A stretch of DNA of 64,000 nucleotides, from assembly GCF_014773395.1 (NCBI RefSeq), contig NZ_JACXAF010000006.1, positions 62,001 to 126,000 of the forward strand, given 5' to 3'. The translations under genes and the position numbers were made by a program. Positions 37,286-46,384 of the stretch are shown piece by piece (position 1 is the stretch's first letter; the number at the start of each line of letters is the position of its first letter). The notes beneath the pieces were generated by a model that did not search any database, was not told where the DNA came from, and saw nothing but the letters and a program-made list of their open reading frames with translations. The DNA is from Neiella litorisoli (GTDB lineage: Bacteria; Pseudomonadota; Gammaproteobacteria; Enterobacterales; Neiellaceae).

Positions 37286-37930
37286 TTGAAGAAAAAAGAA
37301 CCGACTACTGCTGAAGAAAACATGAAAAAGCAAGACACCTCGTACACTGGCGCAATATTCTTCATTATCTTGGCTTGTTTCATAGCATCCTCTTATACAG
37401 GATTGCTTGTTTTTGAAGAATCTGGCGAGAGCTTAATGGGATGGGCCTGGGCGACGATCGTCTTTTCTGTAATGCTAATCACCTTGCTCAGTATACCAAG
37501 TGTACTCGAAAAATCAGTCGCTGCAGGTGAGCAAAAATCAAAAGCATTTAGCTCCGAGCAGTATAAAGTTTACTTATACAAAGCAATTGCGGGTGTAATA
37601 CTACTTATTATTAGTGTATGCATAGGTTACATGCAAAGTGAACTTGCAACTCTTATGGCAATTCCCATTGTTCTCGCAATCAACCTAATATCTGAAGGCC
37701 ATCATGAAGAAATTAAAGCGAATGGAACCCGAATAAGTGATATAGCAACTTATATACTATTTGCTTGTATGACTGTACTTTATGTAGTTGGAATTAACAC
37801 TTTGCAATGTGAAATTCAAACACTTGACGTATACATAATTGCTCAAACACTAGTCATATCCGCTGGCTTTACCTGCAATACAGTATTTTTCTACCTAAAA
37901 GAACATCTACACAAAAAGCTTGAAGTGTAG
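37286..37930 (+). CDS. Second membrane protein of the MBL cassette
   Basis: A protein of 214 residues with about six hydrophobic segments (about 20-42, 50-70, 95-115, 119-140, 152-172, 182-203). It starts at TTG 37286, supported by a perfect AAGGAGGA before it; the next ATG is at 37322. No catalytic motif is visible. It follows the previous gene by 26 bases and is followed by a clear terminator, so the cassette ends here. Confidence 0.7.
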   Translation: MKKKEPTTAEENMKKQDTSYTGAIFFIILACFIASSYTGLLVFEESGESLMGWAWATIVFSVMLITLLSIPSVLEKSVAAGEQKSKAFSSEQYKVYLYKAIAGVILLIISVCIGYMQSELATLMAIPIVLAINLISEGHHEEIKANGTRISDIATYILFACMTVLYVVGINTLQCEIQTLDVYIIAQTLVISAGFTCNTVFFYLKEHLHKKLEV

Positions 37931-37984
37931 AAAGCACGCCAAAGCTTAGTTCTATTGTCAAAAATAGAGTACAAACCAAATAAT

Positions 37985-38016
37985 AAAAGGCTATTAGGGT
38001 ATTACATAGCCTTTTT
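37985..38016 (+). terminator. Rho-independent terminator after the MBL cassette
   Basis: Stem AAAAGGCTAT / ATAGCCTTTTT with a 12-base loop and a T run on the + strand, about 55 bases after the last cassette gene. Confidence 0.8.
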
Positions 38017-38026
38017 AGTTTAAGTT

Positions 38027-38125
38027 GTAGCTAACTACTTAGTTATTTCGTACTTCTTTTGTTTCCAACTATTTAGTTTGGTAGCGAACTATTAGCTAAG
38101 TTTCGATTATTTCGCAACGTCTACA
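38027..38125. mobile_element. Tn7-like transposon end with four TnsB-type repeats beside glmS
   Basis: Four + strand repeats fit GTWKCNAACTAYTWAG or close to it: 38027-38042, 38061-38076, 38081-38095 and 38100-38114 (the last, GTTTCGATTATTTCG, is the most divergent). Read from the glmS side on the - strand, the element begins TGTAGACG at 38125, comparable to TGTGGGCG of Tn7. The terminus is 25 bases from the glmS stop codon (38151-38153), the spacing Tn7 uses at attTn7. The flanking five bases at 38126-38130 are GATAA, the expected target duplication. No copy was found on the left side. Confidence 0.65.
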
Positions 38126-38150
38126 GATAAGTTATTGATTTTGTTTGGTA

Positions 38151-39986
38151 TTATTCAACGGTGACCGATTTTGCCAAATTGCGTGGTTGGTCGACATCAG
38201 TGCCTTTAATGACCGCGACGTGGTAACTCAATAGTTGCAGTGGCACGGTGTAGACGATTGGCGCGACCAGTGCGTCACAGTGTGGTACTTGAATCACTCG
38301 CATGGTTTCGTCACTGGCAAAGTCAGCTTCCTTGTCGGCAAAGACGTACATGATGCCGCCACGAGCGCGCACTTCCTCAACGTTTGATTTCAGCTTTTCT
38401 AGCAATTCGTTATTTGGCGCCACCACGATTACTGGCATTTCGGCGTCAATTAGCGCCAATGGGCCATGTTTTAGCTCACCGGCGGCATAGGCTTCAGCAT
38501 GAATATATGAAATTTCTTTGAGCTTGAGCGCACCTTCCATGGCAATCGGCGACTGATCGCCGCGACCTAAAAACAGACTGTGGTGTTTGTCGGCAAACTC
38601 TTCGGCCAGATCTTCAATGTCGTTATCCAGTGACAACGATTGCTCGAGCTTCGCGGGCAGCGCTTGCAAAGCGTTAACGATGGCTTTCTCGGTGGCAATG
38701 CCTTGTTCGTTTTTGTTGCGGCCAATGGCGGCAACTAACAACAGCAAGCCAACCAACTGCACGGTGAATGCTTTGGTTGATGCCACGCCAATTTCTGCAC
38801 CGGCTTCCATCATGTAAGCCATGTCTGATTCGCGAACTAACGACGAGCCTGGCACGTTACATATGGTCAGGCTGCTCATATAGCCTTGCTCTTTGGCTAA
38901 TCGCAGAGCGGCCAGGGTATCGGCGGTCTCACCTGATTGCGAGATAGTGACCAGCAGAGAGTTGGGGCGCACGAATGATTTGCGGTAGCGGTATTCAGAG
39001 GCAATTTCGACGTTACAGGACACGCCTGCATGTTCCTCAAACCAGTAGCGTGCAGTCAAGCCAGCATGATAGCTGGTGCCACAGGCAATGATTTGCACAT
39101 GCTCGACTTGGCTCAACAGATGGGGCGCTGATTCGCCAAAGGCATTATCAAGCACTTGGCCATTGCTAATTCGGCCTTTAAGCGTGCGTTGAATGGCGGT
39201 GGGCTGCTCGTAGATTTCCTTCATCATGTAGTGACGGAATTCGCCTTTATCGGTGACATCATGACGCACTTCTGATTCGCGAGCAGGGCGCTCGACTGGG
39301 TTGCCGTTGATATCAACGACCGACAAGGTGCGGCGGGTGATCTCTGCGACATCGCCTTCTTCCAAGAAAGAGAAGCGGCGAGTGACGGGCAGTAGCGCAA
39401 GCTGATCCGAAGCAATAAACATTTCGCCGAGGCCATGACCAATAACCAAGGGGCTGCCAGAGCGGGCCACTACCAGCCGGTCTGGATCATTCTGATCGAG
39501 CACCACAGTGCCGTAAGCGCCGTCCAATTGGGCAACGGCTTTTTGCACCGCTTCACGCAGGTTGGCAGATGATTTGAGTTCATGGTGAACTAAGTGAACG
39601 ATGACTTCGGTGTCGGTTTGCGAGGCAAAGTGGTAGCCAAGTGCTTGTAATTTTTCACGCAGCTCATTGTGGTTTTCAATGATGCCATTGTGAACAACCG
39701 ATAATGAGCCACTTGAAATATGAGGGTGGGCATTGACTTCGCTTGGTTCGCCATGAGTAGCCCAGCGGGTGTGCGCAATGCCGATTGGGCCATCGACGTC
39801 TGAGTCGGCAACTGCATCAGCAAGTTCCTGAACTTTACCGACTCGACGTACGCGCAACAGCGCATTGTCGCGATCTAGCACGGCGATGCCAGCTGAATCA
39901 TAACCGCGGTATTCAAGACGTTTCAGTCCTTCAACCAAGATCTCAGCAACATTACGCTGAGCAACGGCTCCTACGATTCCACACAT
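38151..39986 (-). CDS. glmS: Glutamine--fructose-6-phosphate aminotransferase
   Basis: A complete GlmS of 611 residues, catalysing the first step of UDP-GlcNAc synthesis from fructose 6-phosphate and glutamine. The N-terminal glutaminase starts [12 protein letters not shown] with the catalytic Cys at position 2 of the precursor, and the SIS isomerase domains include [17 protein letters not shown] and STKAFT. The C-terminus [14 protein letters not shown] is the region whose codons form the TnsD-recognised attTn7 target. AGGAG precedes the ATG. It is 32 bases downstream of a DeoR-type gene on the same strand. Confidence 0.98.
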   Translation of the reverse strand: MCGIVGAVAQRNVAEILVEGLKRLEYRGYDSAGIAVLDRDNALLRVRRVGKVQELADAVADSDVDGPIGIAHTRWATHGEPSEVNAHPHISSGSLSVVHNGIIENHNELREKLQALGYHFASQTDTEVIVHLVHHELKSSANLREAVQKAVAQLDGAYGTVVLDQNDPDRLVVARSGSPLVIGHGLGEMFIASDQLALLPVTRRFSFLEEGDVAEITRRTLSVVDINGNPVERPARESEVRHDVTDKGEFRHYMMKEIYEQPTAIQRTLKGRISNGQVLDNAFGESAPHLLSQVEHVQIIACGTSYHAGLTARYWFEEHAGVSCNVEIASEYRYRKSFVRPNSLLVTISQSGETADTLAALRLAKEQGYMSSLTICNVPGSSLVRESDMAYMMEAGAEIGVASTKAFTVQLVGLLLLVAAIGRNKNEQGIATEKAIVNALQALPAKLEQSLSLDNDIEDLAEEFADKHHSLFLGRGDQSPIAMEGALKLKEISYIHAEAYAAGELKHGPLALIDAEMPVIVVAPNNELLEKLKSNVEEVRARGGIMYVFADKEADFASDETMRVIQVPHCDALVAPIVYTVPLQLLSYHVAVIKGTDVDQPRNLAKSVTVE

Positions 39987-40018
39987 ATTCAGTTCTCCTG
40001 ATCGTTCACGGTGACGGA

Positions 40019-40801
40019 TTAGTCGTTAACAGGGGCGCAAATGACGGCTACCCCCTGTTGTTCAATTTGAGTTTTGTGCTGTGCAGGCAAAGCATCATCG
40101 GTAATTAACGTGGTAATGCTTTGCCAAGGTAATTCTAAGTTCGGAATGCGGCGACCAATTTTGTCGGACTCGATCATCACCACCACTTCGCGGGCGACAT
40201 CGGCCATTTGCCGGCTTAGCCCAATCAATTCATTAAAAGTGGTTGTGCCGCGCTCTAAATCAACGCCGTCGGCGCCAATAAACAATTGGTCAAAGTCGTA
40301 AGAGCGTAGCACTCGTTCGGCCACCTGACCTTGAAAAGCTTCCGAATGGGGATCCCAAGTGCCGCCGGTCATCAGCAATGTTGGCTCGTTTTCAAGGTTA
40401 AGCAGGGTGTCAGCAACCTTGATTGAGTTGGTCATCACGACCAGACCATGCTTGCTATTTAGTGCGGGGATCAGCGCAGCTGTGGTGCTGCCGCTATCAA
40501 CAATGATGCGGTTGTGATCGCGAATTCGATCGGCGGCTGCCTGCGCAATGGCTAACTTATGTTTCGAAACTTGTTCGTCTGAAATCGCTGCTGAGTCAGC
40601 AATCAAATCTTGTGGCACTGGGATGGCGCCGCCATATCGACGTAGCAATAAGCCACTTTTTTCTAACGCGGTGAGGTCTTTGCGAATGGTGACCTCAGAG
40701 GCGCCAAATTGTTGGGCAAGTTGATCAACGGTGACTTTGCCAGTGGTCTGCAACTGGCTAATGATTTGGTGTCTGCGTTGTTGAGTATTGCGTTTCGACA
40801 T
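40019..40801 (-). CDS. DeoR-family transcriptional regulator, linked to glmS
   Basis: A regulator of 260 residues. The N-terminal DeoR winged helix ([20 protein letters not shown], then [20 protein letters not shown]) is followed by a sugar-phosphate-binding domain with IVDSGSTT and [14 protein letters not shown]. This arrangement (DeoR then glmS in one operon) is common in gammaproteobacteria and suggests control by an amino sugar phosphate. It probably binds its own promoter, where several GTTTC/GAAAC-type sites lie. Confidence 0.88.
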   Translation of the reverse strand: MSKRNTQQRRHQIISQLQTTGKVTVDQLAQQFGASEVTIRKDLTALEKSGLLLRRYGGAIPVPQDLIADSAAISDEQVSKHKLAIAQAAADRIRDHNRIIVDSGSTTAALIPALNSKHGLVVMTNSIKVADTLLNLENEPTLLMTGGTWDPHSEAFQGQVAERVLRSYDFDQLFIGADGVDLERGTTTFNELIGLSRQMADVAREVVVMIESDKIGRRIPNLELPWQSITTLITDDALPAQHKTQIEQQGVAVICAPVND

Positions 40802-40805
40802 ACTG

Positions 40806-40890
40806 AGCTAAGTTTCGAATAAGTGGTCGGATACTAGCAGTTTGAAATTAAATAGGTCAAGTCGAAAGTTTTTTTGTTTCGATGTGAAAC
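40806..40890. promoter_or_regulatory. Candidate DeoR operator cluster upstream of the regulator
   Basis: AGTTTCGAAT at 40811-40820, GTCGAAAGTT at 40861-40870 and the inverted repeat GTTTC-GATGT-GAAAC at 40876-40890 lie in the promoter region of the DeoR gene. DeoR-type regulators often use such TTTCG/CGAAA elements. Divergent control of the SDR gene is possible. Confidence 0.4.
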
Positions 40891-40980
40891 TTAATTTGCT
40901 TTTTGAGGTCATGATGCCGCCGCTGTTCTGATGAAAAGCAACTATCCTATTGATTCTAGGAATCATAAGAGAACCTACGC

Positions 40981-41766
40981 ATGGCAAAGACCATATTGAT
41001 CACCGGTTCAACCGACGGCATTGGCTTAGCGACGGCGCAGCGCCTATTGGAAGATGGCCACCGAGTGTTACTCCATGGCCGCAGTGAACCAAAGTTGCAG
41101 CAAGCGGAAGCGCAGTTGGCGCCGATTGGCACCGTTACTTGCTTTAACGCCGACTTATCCGATTTATCTGCCGTTCGTACGTTGGCCGCAGAAGTGGTCA
41201 GCAACTACTCATCGTTGGATGTGCTGATCAACAATGCTGGTGTATTCGCCACGGCACAACCGACGACTGCCTCTGGTTTGGATATTCGCTTTGTTGTTAA
41301 TACCTTAGCGCCGGTTGTTCTGACCGATGCCCTGTTAGCGCTGGTGCGACCGCAAGGGCGAGTGATTAATTTGTCGTCCGCAGCGCAAGCGCCGGTGGAC
41401 CTGGCTGCCATGCAGGGCCGCAAGGTGCTGACCGATAATGCGGCCTATGCCCAAAGTAAGCTGGCATTAACCATGTGGAGCCGATGGCAGGCACAGCAGT
41501 GGGGCGAGCAAGGGCCAATCATGGTGGCGGTCAACCCTGGCTCCTTTTTGGCGAGCAAGATGGTTAAAGATGCCTATGGCGTGGCGGGCAATGATATCGG
41601 CATTGGGGTTGATATTTTGGTTCGCGCGGCGTTGTCCGAATCGTTCGCCAACGCAGCAGGACGCTATTTTGATAACGACTCAGGGGCGTTCGCACAACCT
41701 CACCCTGATGCGCTGGATGATGCCAAGTGCGAGGCGCTGATGACCACGATTAACCAGTTGATTTAG
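40981..41766 (+). CDS. Short-chain dehydrogenase/reductase
   Basis: An SDR enzyme of 261 residues. The NAD(P)-binding motif TGSTDGIG is at 7-14, NNAGV near 81-85, and the catalytic pair YAQSK near 150-154 with a preceding serine in INLSSAAQAP. No neighbour suggests the substrate. An RNA-proximal AGAGAA precedes the ATG. The typical length of the family is 250-280. Confidence 0.85.
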   Translation: MAKTILITGSTDGIGLATAQRLLEDGHRVLLHGRSEPKLQQAEAQLAPIGTVTCFNADLSDLSAVRTLAAEVVSNYSSLDVLINNAGVFATAQPTTASGLDIRFVVNTLAPVVLTDALLALVRPQGRVINLSSAAQAPVDLAAMQGRKVLTDNAAYAQSKLALTMWSRWQAQQWGEQGPIMVAVNPGSFLASKMVKDAYGVAGNDIGIGVDILVRAALSESFANAAGRYFDNDSGAFAQPHPDALDDAKCEALMTTINQLI

Positions 41767-41848
41767 CCTTGGTCTGAACAAAATTTATACATCTGCAAGC
41801 TAAGCTTCTAAGCTCAAAGAACAAGCACTCTGGCGATGAGGCCTGATC

Positions 41849-42547
41849 ATGGAGCCGAGCGAAGTCACGACACTAATTGATACCTTTAAATCCAATGCGG
41901 GTGCAGGGATCTTGTTGCTGCTTTACTACTTGGTGCTATACGGAGGGCGGCTGATTGAGGGCTTGGGATTAAATCGCAATAAGGGCAATCGAGCAGGCGA
42001 TATCAAAACTCGGCTGGAAGTGATGCAGTTGAAAATTGAATTGGAGCAAAAGAAGCGAGAGTCTGGCTTATCAGCCGAAACCTTAGCAGCCATTGAGGCA
42101 GAAACCCTTGAACAGCTTGGCCCGAAAAGCGGCCATCAATTCAACAATAAGCAAAAATTTATCGCCATCCCGTTGTTGTTACTGTTGGTGATTATGGCGG
42201 TGTCCGAGATCCGCGATACGCAAACCAATGGCGAAGATCCATTCGATACCATTATTGGCTTTGTGTTTTTTGCCATCGTCATTGTCGTTGGGTTCTGGGG
42301 CATTGAGCACCTGCAAAAAGTTAAATCGCGACGGGCCCGAGCCGCAGGCTTTATTGCCTACTGGACCTTCGGTTTGTTTATTGCGCTTGCTGTGGTGGCG
42401 GCTATTTTGGAAATGGCCTTTGGTTGGCTGCTTACTTCAGAAGATTATGGCGGCATTTACTTGCTGCTAGCGTTTGTCATCAGCCTGATATTGGGGTTGA
42501 TGAAACGGCTGCCCGGAATGCGAGCAGCCGAATCGGTGAGTGATTAA
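41849..42547 (+). CDS. Membrane protein of unknown function with coiled-coil segment
   Basis: A protein of 232 residues. One N-terminal helix (about 17-35) is followed by a charged, coiled-coil-prone segment (about 50-90), and then four helices (about 105-122, 132-150, 165-190 and 200-215). No family is recognised. GAGG precedes the ATG. Confidence 0.7.
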   Translation: MEPSEVTTLIDTFKSNAGAGILLLLYYLVLYGGRLIEGLGLNRNKGNRAGDIKTRLEVMQLKIELEQKKRESGLSAETLAAIEAETLEQLGPKSGHQFNNKQKFIAIPLLLLLVIMAVSEIRDTQTNGEDPFDTIIGFVFFAIVIVVGFWGIEHLQKVKSRRARAAGFIAYWTFGLFIALAVVAAILEMAFGWLLTSEDYGGIYLLLAFVISLILGLMKRLPGMRAAESVSD

Positions 42548-42560
42548 ACCTACGTCATTA

Positions 42561-43904
42561 TTAATTGAGGCTGGCAATCACTTGAGAGGATGCCAATGCA
42601 TACTCAACGTCAACACCAACAGTCAGGGCGCCGATTGCGGTTTGGTTTTCATCGCTCAGCGTAATACTGAACTGAACCTGGAATTTATGGGTGGATTCAT
42701 CGTATCTGAGGTGGTCGATAAACAGAGCATCAGGGCCTGCGTTAAAAGTTTGAGTGAATTTATCTTCATCTCCCTGCCACAGATCTGTGGTCAAATCGCT
42801 CATCGCAATGACCAAGCCGTTGCGATCCATGGCGATGATTTCATTGTACAGCCCGCCCGATTGACGTTTTACCTGCTGAAAATACTCTGACAGCAAATTG
42901 GTTTTTAACAATTGGCCGTGCGCTTCTAGAGAAGGCCGCTTGCGCTGCCATTGCTGCTCAAGGGCATTGACTTGCGACAGCGATAAATAACTATTGCGAG
43001 CGTTTTGTTGTTTCACTGTATCGATGACTACTGGCGCTTTTATCCAACTATTTAAATGCTCCAATACGATTGACTTGAGCGCAGTTAATTCGTCTTGAGC
43101 GAGGGTAATGGTGTCATTAGTGCAAGTGGGTGTCTGGGCATTAAAGTTGGTTAAGAAGTGCTGCTCTTTATCAATAAAACCATTGTTAAAATAAACGCCC
43201 AATGGCGCATATTTGATAAAGGTTTTACTGAACTTAGGCTGAGTGTCGAAGTGGCTCACTAATGCTTGGGTAAAGGCTTGGGCATCGGCGGCAACGGCAT
43301 CAACGCGCTTTGACATGGCCAGCTTGATCAGCTGAGGATAACTGCCAACACGCTGCAATTTGTGATAGCCAAGTTGGCTTAGCCATTTGTCCTGATTGCT
43401 GCCGAGAATAACGCCAATCGGGGTGTTTTCGGTGGGCGGTTGTGGCTCATGAGAGGCAAAGAAAAAGTACCACTTTTCAATGGCGATTGGCGCGCTCAGG
43501 GTAGCAAATCGATTCACGTTTGGATCGTAGGAAGCGCTGAACAAGCCATCTGATAAACCTTTCTCTAGGTGTTTTAAGGCACGCTTCCACGGCAAAATAG
43601 TGATGTCTGAATTCAACTCTAGTTGTTCAAAAATACACAGAAGAGTGGCGACGGAGGTACCTGAAATGCCGTCAGCCTGCTGCACCTGATAAGGAGGCGC
43701 TAGATTTGTCACCAAGCTGATTGTGCCAGCGTTAGCTAACGATGATGTCATAGCGAAGGCGACAATCCATGCCATGACAAGCACCCTCCGCTTTAGCAAA
43801 CCAATGAGGGCGAGTTGCTGACTAGTCATTGATACTGCAAATCGAGACATGGAATACCTTCTGTTGCCAACGTCTGGGGTTACCTTGCGTTTTCTAGTAA
43901 TCAT
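42561..43904 (-). CDS. Periplasmic solute-binding-type protein fused to a Cache/PDC-like domain
   Basis: A protein of 447 residues. A hydrophobic signal segment at about 38-58 is followed by an SBP_bac_3-like fold (TISLVTNLAPPYQVQQADGI ... ILPWKRALKHLEKG ... RVDAVAADAQAFTQAL) to about residue 285. The C-terminal part (about 340-447) resembles a single Cache/PDC sensor domain (NEIIAMDRNGLVIAMSDLTT, IGALTVGVDVEYAL). This fusion is unusual, and there is no output domain, so its role is unclear. It overlaps the upstream gene by 11 bases. A start at ATG 43850 is also possible. Confidence 0.75.
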   Translation of the reverse strand: MITRKRKVTPDVGNRRYSMSRFAVSMTSQQLALIGLLKRRVLVMAWIVAFAMTSSLANAGTISLVTNLAPPYQVQQADGISGTSVATLLCIFEQLELNSDITILPWKRALKHLEKGLSDGLFSASYDPNVNRFATLSAPIAIEKWYFFFASHEPQPPTENTPIGVILGSNQDKWLSQLGYHKLQRVGSYPQLIKLAMSKRVDAVAADAQAFTQALVSHFDTQPKFSKTFIKYAPLGVYFNNGFIDKEQHFLTNFNAQTPTCTNDTITLAQDELTALKSIVLEHLNSWIKAPVVIDTVKQQNARNSYLSLSQVNALEQQWQRKRPSLEAHGQLLKTNLLSEYFQQVKRQSGGLYNEIIAMDRNGLVIAMSDLTTDLWQGDEDKFTQTFNAGPDALFIDHLRYDESTHKFQVQFSITLSDENQTAIGALTVGVDVEYALASSQVIASLN

Positions 43905-44223
43905 CAGTTTTCAGCGCGAATTTGCCCTTCATGGTTAAGCCATGTTGTTGCTGGCACCAAGCTCGATAGACCAGAAAAGACAGCGCAGCGCTGAACAAGT
44001 TAAATAGCAAGAAGCCGATGAAGGTATAAAGAGTAATCCATTGGTGGATATGAGCGGTATTCACTCGTGATGTGGTATCCGGTTGACCGAGCAAGATGAG
44101 TACGATGGTAATAAACAGCGCAAAGGTGACGCTGATAAATAGCGCCAATCGCATATAAGAGCCGAAGCTGAGCTCGATTCGAGCTGTGTGACCATAGCTT
44201 TCTTCAACTTGGGCGTCAGTCAT
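43894..44223 (-). CDS. Small two-TM membrane protein upstream of the SBP/Cache protein
   Basis: A protein of 109 residues with hydrophobic helices at about 26-47 and 66-90 and a charged C-terminus. GGGGAG precedes the ATG. Its last bases overlap the start of the following gene, which suggests joint expression and maybe a membrane partner for the periplasmic protein. No family is recognised. Confidence 0.65.
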   Translation of the reverse strand: MTDAQVEESYGHTARIELSFGSYMRLALFISVTFALFITIVLILLGQPDTTSRVNTAHIHQWITLYTFIGFLLFNLFSAALSFLVYRAWCQQQHGLTMKGKFALKTDDY

Positions 44224-44632
44224 CGTCGCTCCCCTTCATATGAGAGCCTGTTGATCTTTGCTATACGGCATAGCTCGTTTCTTGCTCAAAAGAGCATTTT
44301 GAACGAACAAAATTCATACACCAAAGTTCAGCAGGCTCTAGCTACTTCTTAACAGCCTAGTGGATGAGGATTCATTTCTCTAACAAACCAAAGCAAAACC
44401 GGATGACGTTTATCACGTTTCGGGTGATGTAGTGATTCTGCCTCGTTGCTGGCTAAACAGTGTTGCAGTTTTTGAGACAGTGCGTCTCAGTGGTGGCCAT
44501 TTTTCTCGCGTCATCTCCGCTCTATTATTTGTCGCGACAAGAGCCACTAATGGTTATCAGTTGTGGGGCTTTCAAAAGGACTTGAAGTCCTCTTTATTGC
44601 TCGCGACACCATCTATTGAGGAGTGAATTACC
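44224..44632. other. Intergenic region with a 97-bp inverted-repeat element
   Basis: About 409 bases between divergent genes. It holds the inverted-repeat element at 44243-44339. The only frame in it (44432-44626) lacks a clear ribosome binding site and is not called. The promoter for the exported protein at 44633 should be in the 44400-44600 part. Confidence 0.5.
44243..44339. mobile_element. MITE-like element with 18-bp terminal inverted repeats
   Basis: The ends AGAGCCTGTTGATCTTTG (44243-44260) and CAAAGTTCAGCAGGCTCT (44322-44339) are inverted copies matching at 16 of 18 bases, 97 bases from end to end. There is an internal GCTC/GAGC stem. No clear target duplication is seen. It codes for nothing and looks like a small non-autonomous insertion, but other copies are not in this window. 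Confidence 0.45.
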
Positions 44633-45307
44633 ATGAAATCTTTATCAGTATTAGCTGTCTGCATCAGTTTGGCGTGCGCCTCATTTGCTAGTGTGGCGAG
44701 TGATGAGAATCGCAGCGAGGTTCAACATAGCCAAACCACGCAGCTGACGGCGGTGGAGTCGCCCCGTGTTGATCAACTGCTGGTTAATGAGGCTGCTGAT
44801 TTTGCCCGTTACGACAACCTGATGTTGGCGCAAGTCCAAGTGTCCTTTCGTGAGAAAGCCTATCGCAGCTCGTTCAGTACTCGCAACCAAATGAACCGAG
44901 CGATCGCCAATGTCACGCCAAAAATTCAGCAATTATTTGCTGAAACCTTTAGTGCGGTCACCAAACAACAAGGGCATTTTCAAATGGTCTCCCAGCACAC
45001 TGACAACACGCTGGTTGTGGTGCCGCGATTGGTTGATGTTTATTTGGCAAACCTTGATGACATGAGTCATTCAGGCCGTACCTCGGTCTATGCCCAGAGT
45101 GCAGGGCACATGACGCTGGTGGTTGACTTGTACGATGCGAGCACGGGCGAAATGTTGGCCAGAGCGGTTGATCATCAACAAGCGACGGAATGGAGTCGCG
45201 CGGTAAGACAAAGCTCGGTTGATAACACTCAGCAAATCCGACGAATGGTTACCAGTTGGACTACCGACTTGAATCAGGGACTGAAACAACTCAATCAACC
45301 GATGTGA
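44633..45307 (+). CDS. Exported DUF3313-like protein
   Basis: A protein of 224 residues with a signal peptide (MKSLSVLAVCISLACASFASVA). The mature part has alternating strand/helix blocks (NLMLAQVQVSFREKAY, NTLVVVPRLVDVYLANLDD, HMTLVVDLYDASTGEML) that resemble DUF3313 proteins. GAGGAG precedes the ATG. The family has no experimentally known role that I can cite. It is monocistronic. Confidence 0.75.
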   Translation: MKSLSVLAVCISLACASFASVASDENRSEVQHSQTTQLTAVESPRVDQLLVNEAADFARYDNLMLAQVQVSFREKAYRSSFSTRNQMNRAIANVTPKIQQLFAETFSAVTKQQGHFQMVSQHTDNTLVVVPRLVDVYLANLDDMSHSGRTSVYAQSAGHMTLVVDLYDASTGEMLARAVDHQQATEWSRAVRQSSVDNTQQIRRMVTSWTTDLNQGLKQLNQPM

Positions 45308-45426
45308 GACGTTACTTTCTGTATATGGTGGCAAAGGGGCTGATAAAAATACCGCTGATGATCACAGCGGTCTTGCTCTGAAGCTGTTATCTGTATTCGC
45401 TAAGAATCTCTGAGTCGTGCTCAACT

Positions 45427-45729
45427 TTATCTTTCATTTTTGTTGAACTTACCGTCGTTTTTAGCTTGTTCGATTAAAATTCGAATCAATTTCGACTTAG
45501 CCAGACCAGATGAAGCTGCCAGCTCATTCAAGTGCTCGATATTGGCCGGTGACAAGGTAAATGTGGCATTTTTGAAGTTACGTTTTCGTGTGGGCGCAGA
45601 CGCCTTATTATGCGCTCCCAAGTTGGACTTACCAACGGCGTAGGCTTTGGCATCATCGATGAATTCATCCACAGACACTTGTTTTTTCGGCTTTTTACCG
45701 CCCTTGTTCTTGAGATCAGCTAAACTCAT
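45427..45729 (-). CDS. Ribbon-helix-helix protein partnered with ParA
   Basis: A protein of 100 residues. A lysine-rich N-terminus is followed by a ribbon-helix-helix domain near 55-95 (FTLSPANIEHLNELAASSGL then AKSKLIRILIEQAK). It overlaps the ParA-like gene by 14 bases. Small RHH partners of ParA-like ATPases bind DNA or localise cargo; here it is the third gene of a PilZ-ParA-RHH operon. Confidence 0.75.
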   Translation of the reverse strand: MSLADLKNKGGKKPKKQVSVDEFIDDAKAYAVGKSNLGAHNKASAPTRKRNFKNATFTLSPANIEHLNELAASSGLAKSKLIRILIEQAKNDGKFNKNER

Positions 45730-46384
45730 GACTGTATCCAGGATCGTAATCCAGCATTTCTTCCGCTATCGCAATGATCTCCTGAGCTGCTTTTCCTTCA
45801 GGTTCCATTTCAAGCACTGACTTACCATTTTCTTCGCTGTCATCATATATGTTACGGCTGAAGGTAATGGCATCCAGAACGTTAATAAAGTAGGTTTTAC
45901 AGACTTCTTTTGCTTCTAAAATACGATTGGCTTGAGACGGCAACGAGGGGCATTGGGTGATAACAAATGATGCTTTCATTTTTGGGTTGACCATCTTGCA
46001 GGTTGATAACAAGTCTTCCATATGAGGTACTGTTTTCAGGTCTCTTCGTTTGGGCCTTAACGGCACTAAAACATGTTCTGCAACGCTGATTGAGCCCCTG
46101 AGTGCAAGATTGTCTTGGCCGCCGCAATCGACCACGATGGCATCATAATGTTGCTCTAGACTGAGTAGATCATTTCTGATTTTACCGTAAAGCTGAACGC
46201 AGTTAATTGCGGGCAGCTCTTCACAATTGTTACGTGCTTGAATCCAATCCGAAGTGGTGCGCTGCGGATCGCAGTCAACCATCAACACTTTGCTGTTTTT
46301 GAATTTCGTGAAATAGACGGCCAAGTTTTGCGCCAGGCAGCTTTTACCGCTGCCGCCTTTCTCTCCTCCGACAACAATAATCAT
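45716..46384 (-). CDS. ParA/MinD-family ATPase
   Basis: An ATPase of 222 residues with the deviant Walker A GGEKGGSGKSCLAQNL at 6-21, the DCDPQRTTSDW loop near 38-48 and the DCGGQDN motif near 86-92. ParA proteins form ATP-dependent dimers that position cargo on the nucleoid or at the pole. It overlaps the PilZ gene's stop. No parS or ParB is visible, so this is unlikely to be plasmid partition and is more likely a positioning protein for a surface structure. Confidence 0.85.
   Translation of the reverse strand: MIIVVGGEKGGSGKSCLAQNLAVYFTKFKNSKVLMVDCDPQRTTSDWIQARNNCEELPAINCVQLYGKIRNDLLSLEQHYDAIVVDCGGQDNLALRGSISVAEHVLVPLRPKRRDLKTVPHMEDLLSTCKMVNPKMKASFVITQCPSLPSQANRILEAKEVCKTYFINVLDAITFSRNIYDDSEENGKSVLEMEPEGKAAQEIIAIAEEMLDYDPGYSHEFS

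Larger units (their letters stand above)
17800..38125. mobile_element. Accessory genomic island at attTn7 beside glmS
   Basis: This segment is AT-richer than the flanks and carries a MADS-like defence operon and an MBL/membrane-protein cassette. Its right border is a Tn7-like end 25 bp from the glmS stop. The left border is only bracketed between the porin and the kinase gene. There are no tnsABCDE genes, so the element is either mobilised in trans or is a decayed remnant. Confidence 0.5.

Noticed and set aside
38094-40818. 13-bp direct repeat AGCTAAGTTTCGA at 38094 and 40806 flanking glmS
   Set aside because: A match this short is expected by chance in a 64-kb window, and the first copy belongs to the Tn7-like repeats while the second lies in the DeoR promoter region.
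44432-44626. 64-codon rightward frame before the exported DUF3313-like gene
   Set aside because: No clear ribosome binding site and no recognisable protein features; probably part of the leader region.
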